Source of the DNA: Alphaproteobacteria bacterium
GTDB lineage: Bacteria > Myxococcota_A > UBA796 > GCA-2862545
Direction of reading: 5' to 3'
Length of the DNA stretch: 64,000 nt
NCBI GenBank assembly: GCA_020632925.1
Contig: JACKER010000009.1
Span: 62,001 to 126,000 of the forward strand
The position numbers and the translations under genes were made by a program. Each line of letters begins with the position of its first letter. Within the stretch, counting starts at the first letter, position 1. The notes beneath the pieces were generated by a model. That model made no database searches. It was not told where the DNA came from and saw only the letters and a list, made by a program, of their open reading frames with translations. Below, one piece after another: positions 60,622 through 64,000 of the stretch.

Positions 60622-62295
60622 ATGCCCCGCCTCACACCCGTGCTCGCCGTTGCGCTGCTGTTCCCGGACCTGGCGCTGGCCACACGGGTGCCCGTGCTGG
60701 AAGGTCAGTGTGATCTGACGCCTGCGGGGGTCACGAGCGCGGAGGGCATCACGTACAACCCGGCGGCCGGGTTCGCGGTCCTGAGCGGCACCACGGTGGT
60801 CTTCGTGGACGCGTCGTGCAACGTCACCCACCCCTCTTTCTCGACGTCGGCCTTCAGCACCAACCCGTTGGGCATCGCGTGGGCCTCGGACCTCGGCGAG
60901 TACGCCTTCGCCGACCGCAGCGCCAACGAGCTGTACTTCGCGAACGACACCGGCCAGACGACGGGCCACTGCGACCTGGCGACCGCGGGCGTGTCCCAAC
61001 CCTCGGGGGTCACCCGCGACGTCGCGCACGGCGTGTTCGTCGTGACCGACAGTCAGCAGGGCCGGGCTGTGGTGGTGGACGACAGCAACCGGGTCGGCGG
61101 GACCTGTCACGTGGTGACCACCCTCGGCGTGAACGCCGGGTGCGTCGACGTGACCATGGCGCCGAACGGGGACGTGGCCTTCGTCCGCGAGAGCCAGGTG
61201 AGGATGATGGACGCCACGCAACGGTTCGTGGACTCGTTCGACCTGAACCGGACCCCCGGCTACGATGACGCCCTGGTCTGGGACCCCGCCGCGGACGACC
61301 GGGTGCTGGTGGCGAACGGCCACACGCTGTTTCGCCTCGACATCCGCGGCACGATCGAGACCGCGTGCACCTTCCCCGGCATCACGGCGATGGGCGTGTC
61401 GGCGGGTCCAGCGCCCGAGCAGCTCCTGATCGCGGACGACCAGGGGCACAACGTGATGCTCGTCTCCACCAGGACCTGCACGCAGATCGGCGCGGTCGGC
61501 GTGCAGGCGGCGGGCGTCGGGAACATGGCGGATGCAGCCTGGGACGCCGCCACGGGCGAGATCGTGGTCGCCGATCCCCAACACAACGCCCTGTTCTTCC
61601 TGGATGGCACCACCGGCGCCCTGCACTCCCGCTGCGACCTCGACGGCACCACCGTCGACGTCCCCACCGGTGTCGACGTGATCCCCGAGCTCGACCTGAT
61701 CGCCGTGACGTCGGCCACCACCGGCGCCTGGGCGCTCCTCGACCGCTCCTGCGCCATCGTCCACTCCCGGAGCGCGTCCGCGCTCGAGGACAAGTCTGAC
61801 CGCCTCCGCGACCCCACCGACGTGGCCTGGCTCCCAGCGACGGGCCACTTCGTCGTCGGCGGCACCAACACCCTCGGACTGGTGGACGTCGAGGGCGCCC
61901 AGCGCGCGTTCTTCACCGCCGAGGGCTACGGCTCCGGCGCGTCGGGCATCGCGCCGGACGCCGCCGATCCGCTCGGGCTCTACCTGATGAACGGCGGCAC
62001 CCTCGCGCACGCCGTCCTGCCGTTCCTCGCGGAGAACCCCGGCGCGTCGGGGCGCTTCACGTCACCGACCGCGACCGTCTACCTCTGGGACCGCGGCGAT
62101 GGTCGGGTGACGGGGACGGCGCTCGTCGGCGGCGACACCCTGCCCCTGTTCGGCCAGCTGTCGGGTGCTGGCGGATCGCTGATCATCGGGACCGAGACCG
62201 GCGCCGGCCAGCCACTCGTCGTACAGGTGAGCGTGTCTGCGGACTTCTCGACGCTGACCGCCCCTCCCCCGATCGGTGTGCTCCGCCGAGGCTGA
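60622..62295 (+). CDS. secreted beta-propeller-like protein (NHL/SMP-30 type)
   Basis: A 557-residue protein. Signal peptide LTPVLAVALLFPDLALA is followed by five or more repeats of ~90 residues with the pattern CDL.(T/A).GV..P.G(V/I)..... (CDLTPAGVTSAEGITYNP, CDLATAGVSQPSGVTRDV, then GVQAAGVGNMADAAWDA and CDLDGTTVDVPTGVDVIP), as in NHL or SMP-30 propellers. It may be a scaffold or binding protein outside the cell. ATG 60622 has GGGAG 5 bp before it; an ATG at 60601 is an alternative. Confidence 0.72.
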   Translation: MPRLTPVLAVALLFPDLALATRVPVLEGQCDLTPAGVTSAEGITYNPAAGFAVLSGTTVVFVDASCNVTHPSFSTSAFSTNPLGIAWASDLGEYAFADRSANELYFANDTGQTTGHCDLATAGVSQPSGVTRDVAHGVFVVTDSQQGRAVVVDDSNRVGGTCHVVTTLGVNAGCVDVTMAPNGDVAFVRESQVRMMDATQRFVDSFDLNRTPGYDDALVWDPAADDRVLVANGHTLFRLDIRGTIETACTFPGITAMGVSAGPAPEQLLIADDQGHNVMLVSTRTCTQIGAVGVQAAGVGNMADAAWDAATGEIVVADPQHNALFFLDGTTGALHSRCDLDGTTVDVPTGVDVIPELDLIAVTSATTGAWALLDRSCAIVHSRSASALEDKSDRLRDPTDVAWLPATGHFVVGGTNTLGLVDVEGAQRAFFTAEGYGSGASGIAPDAADPLGLYLMNGGTLAHAVLPFLAENPGASGRFTSPTATVYLWDRGDGRVTGTALVGGDTLPLFGQLSGAGGSLIIGTETGAGQPLVVQVSVSADFSTLTAPPPIGVLRRG

Positions 62296-62409
62296 TCAGC
62301 GACCGGTGAAGGTGGCCTCTCGGCGTTCGAGGAAGCTCCGGACCCCTTCGGCGGCGTCCTCGCCGTCGCGGCGGCGGGTCCTTCGGCCCGAGCGACCCTC
62401 GCGTTGGCG
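62296..62409 (-). pseudogene. enoyl-CoA hydratase 3' fragment
   Basis: On the minus strand, the last ~30 codons before TGA read EDAAEGVRSFLERREATFTGR. This is the conserved C-terminal helix of crotonase-family enoyl-CoA hydratases (EGxxAFxERRxPxFxGx). Upstream of it the frame loses any likeness, so only a remnant remains. It lies between two plus-strand genes. Confidence 0.6.
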
Positions 62410-62487
62410 AGCGTGCCCTGCACGCCGAGCACGCCACGGCCTGTGTGACGTCCCGGGCCGTTTGCACACCCACAAGCGGGAGGGCGC

Positions 62488-62988
62488 ATGTGGACGATGA
62501 TCTTCGCGGTGGTGTGGACGGCGCGGGCAGCCCCGACCGAGGTTCCCGACGCGCTCCGGGTGCCGGACAGCGCGGCGCTGATGGAGCGCCATCCGGCTTC
62601 GGGCGTGCAGATCTACGCCTGCAACGAGGTCGCGGGTAGCTGGACCTGGACCCACCTCCGCCCGGAGGCCACGCTGGTGGACGCTGACGGGCACGCTGTC
62701 GGTCACCACGGAGCAGGCCCGACCTGGTCGCTGGACGACGGCGGCTCGGTGGTGGGACGCAAGCTCGCCCAGGCCGAGGCGCCCGTCGCCGACGCCGTCC
62801 CCTGGCTGCTCGTGGAGGTGGTGTCGTCCGAAGGGCAGGGACGGCTGGCGGGCGCGCGGTTCATCCAGCGCGTGGCCACGAAGGGAGGCCGGGCTCCAAC
62901 CTCCGGGTGTGGACCCGACTCGGCTGGCAAGGAGGTTCGGATCCCCTACACCGCCGATTACGTCTTCTTCTCCAGCTCCCGCATGTAG
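62488..62988 (+). CDS. DUF3455 family secreted protein
   Basis: A 166-residue protein. The short signal peptide FAVVWTARA precedes GVQIYACNEVAGSWTWTHLR, VGHHGAGPTWSLDDGGSVVG, AVPWLLVEVVSSEGQGRLAG and RVATKGGRAPTSGC, the ordered motifs of DUF3455. Role unknown in all members I know of. ATG 62488 follows GGGAGGGC. Confidence 0.85.
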   Translation: MWTMIFAVVWTARAAPTEVPDALRVPDSAALMERHPASGVQIYACNEVAGSWTWTHLRPEATLVDADGHAVGHHGAGPTWSLDDGGSVVGRKLAQAEAPVADAVPWLLVEVVSSEGQGRLAGARFIQRVATKGGRAPTSGCGPDSAGKEVRIPYTADYVFFSSSRM

Positions 62989-63246
62989 GCGGCGACGAGC
63001 GGGCCCCCTCCGTCGGAGTGGATGGCTCGTCTGGGACGACCGGCGCGCTGGATCTGGCGTCCAGCGAGCAGGTGACCGACCTGCGCTCCCAGGCGAAGAG
63101 GCGATGATACGGATCTCCGGGTCGGGTCGCCATCGGGGCCGCTGACCACCGTGAAGGCGTCGCTACGCTTCGTCGCGGAGGTGGGTCAAGGAAGGTTGAA
63201 CCACCACGAAGGCACCGAGCCCGCCATGGCCCCACCAAGATGCCGT

Positions 63247-64000
63247 TCAGCCGAGCAACGCATCCCACGACGGGGCGATCACGTCCCGCCAGGCCCGCGC
63301 CAACGCGACCCCCCGGGCTCGCGGATCGAGGAGCCCGTGGGCCGCTTCCGCCTCCGACACCGGCACCGACTCGGCCTCGCGGGTCCATCGCCCGGCCTCC
63401 TCCGCCACCGCCCGCGACAAGCGGGCCCGCAGCTCCTCCGACGGGTCCGCCGCGAGCATCCAGCGGAGCGTGCGCCAGGCGAGCGCGGCGTGCTCGGACT
63501 CGTCGCGGACCACCACCTCCAGTGCCGCGCGTACTGCTGGGTCGCGGGCCTGCGCCAGGCGCGTCGCCGCGTCCACTGCTGCCAGCGTCTCGCCCACGCA
63601 CCCCTCCCGCAGCAGCGCCTCCGCCGCGTCGGCCTGCGAGCTCCCCGCGGCCTCCGGAAGCGTCAGCGGCCCCGGGGAGGACGGGATCCCGCGATACGCG
63701 CTCGCCAGCGAGAAGCAGAGCCGCGCGTGCTCCACCTCGTCCAGTGCCGCCCGGTGCGTCGCCACCAGCAGCTCCGGCGGCGCACCCAGCCGCAGCAGGT
63801 CCAGCGACATCCGCGAGAACGCCGCGACCGACGCGTGCTCCATCACCGCGGCGTCCAGCCAGTGCGCAGCCAATCGCTCGCGCTCGGCCGGATCGAGGTT
63901 CGCCAGCCCCGCACCCGGAGCAAGGTTCCAGCCCGAGGGCCGCGCCACCACCGGCGCCACCACCGGCGCCCCGTCGTGCAGCACCGGCCGACCGCAGATG
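63247..64000 (-). CDS. ferritin-like protein, partial
   Basis: The frame enters from beyond the window (ICGRPVLHDG at the edge) and ends at 63247, giving at least 251 residues. AAVMEHASVAAFSRMSLDLL and AALDEVEHARLCFSLA, with a second pair (GCVGETLAAVDAA, RDESEHAALAWRTLRW), are E...ExxH helices of the di-iron ferritin-like/rubrerythrin fold. It may bind iron or act as an oxygenase. The 258-bp gap on its downstream side (62989-63246) shows no gene. Confidence 0.7.
   Translation of the reverse strand, partial: ICGRPVLHDGAPVVAPVVARPSGWNLAPGAGLANLDPAERERLAAHWLDAAVMEHASVAAFSRMSLDLLRLGAPPELLVATHRAALDEVEHARLCFSLASAYRGIPSSPGPLTLPEAAGSSQADAAEALLREGCVGETLAAVDAATRLAQARDPAVRAALEVVVRDESEHAALAWRTLRWMLAADPSEELRARLSRAVAEEAGRWTREAESVPVSEAEAAHGLLDPRARGVALARAWRDVIAPSWDALLG

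Noticed and set aside
62907..63145. Short plus-strand frames after the DUF3455 gene
   Set aside because: They overlap the end of the DUF3455 gene in another frame, have no ribosome-binding site and show no recognisable motif; the gap 62989-63246 is left unannotated.

Overview
The window is a 64-kb piece of a high-G+C chromosome, most likely from the Myxococcota. The case rests on several things seen together: two secreted proteins with C-terminal tails of the MYXO-CTERM type (GCGC or Cys, a hydrophobic stretch, then an Arg cluster), thrombospondin-type-3 DTDGDG repeats, two Hanks-type Ser/Thr kinases, a TSP3/lipoprotein-rich secretome, near-consensus sigma-54 promoters and dense operons with GTGA/ATGA stop-start overlaps. 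No tool-based placement was possible.

Layout. 1-4253: end of a 2-oxoacid dehydrogenase operon (E2 C-terminus, lpdA), then an HMA-CDF cation transporter and an FAD monooxygenase. 4369-12690: a large lipoprotein, a short UvrA paralogue, two intramembrane proteases (CPBP and PrsW, tail to tail), an alpha/beta hydrolase and TrmL. 12726-13347: a small inverted-repeat element carrying an orphan exbD-like gene. 13444-20682: a kinase, a PlsB-like acyltransferase and a degenerate GpsA-like protein in one overlapping operon, followed by secreted proteins of unknown role and a cysteine-less glutaredoxin-like protein. 20704-26932: an ATP-grasp protein, tatB-tatC-ClC, and an SLC13-type permease behind a sigma-54 promoter.

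26957-31382: tRNA-Sec (selC), whose 3' end is repeated 4.3 kb downstream. The two repeats bracket a three-gene overlapping operon: a zinc-ribbon protein, a DUF4365/PD-(D/E)XK-like protein and an endonuclease VII-type HNH protein. The last gene is split by an IS3-family element. I regard this integrase-less selC cassette as the best candidate for an undescribed (possibly defence) system. 31383-34671: an IS-end remnant, a truncated gene, a small minus-strand operon (including an HD hydrolase and a VOC protein) and a hairpin-rich non-coding tract.

34672-39050: a GNAT, a DUF422-like membrane protein, a MAPEG-like protein, a P-loop kinase, a DUF2161 nuclease-like protein and unknowns. 39104-43972: a stressosome operon (globin-sensor RsbR, RsbS, RsbT, and an ATPase-phosphatase fusion) beside a histidine kinase and a Ser/Thr kinase. 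43956-50476: htpG with a fused PTH2 protein, an M18 aminopeptidase, lipoproteins, an ATL protein, a second copy of the hairpin repeat and a methyltransferase. 50473-55943: a triple YbjQ-domain protein, a FadL-type porin with an in-frame stop, a CobW-type GTPase, two SAF/CpaB-like proteins and a membrane protein. 56028-64000: a giant TSP3/MYXO-CTERM protein, a YhhN-like protein, secreted propeller-like and DUF3455 proteins, an enoyl-CoA hydratase remnant and a ferritin-like protein running off the window.
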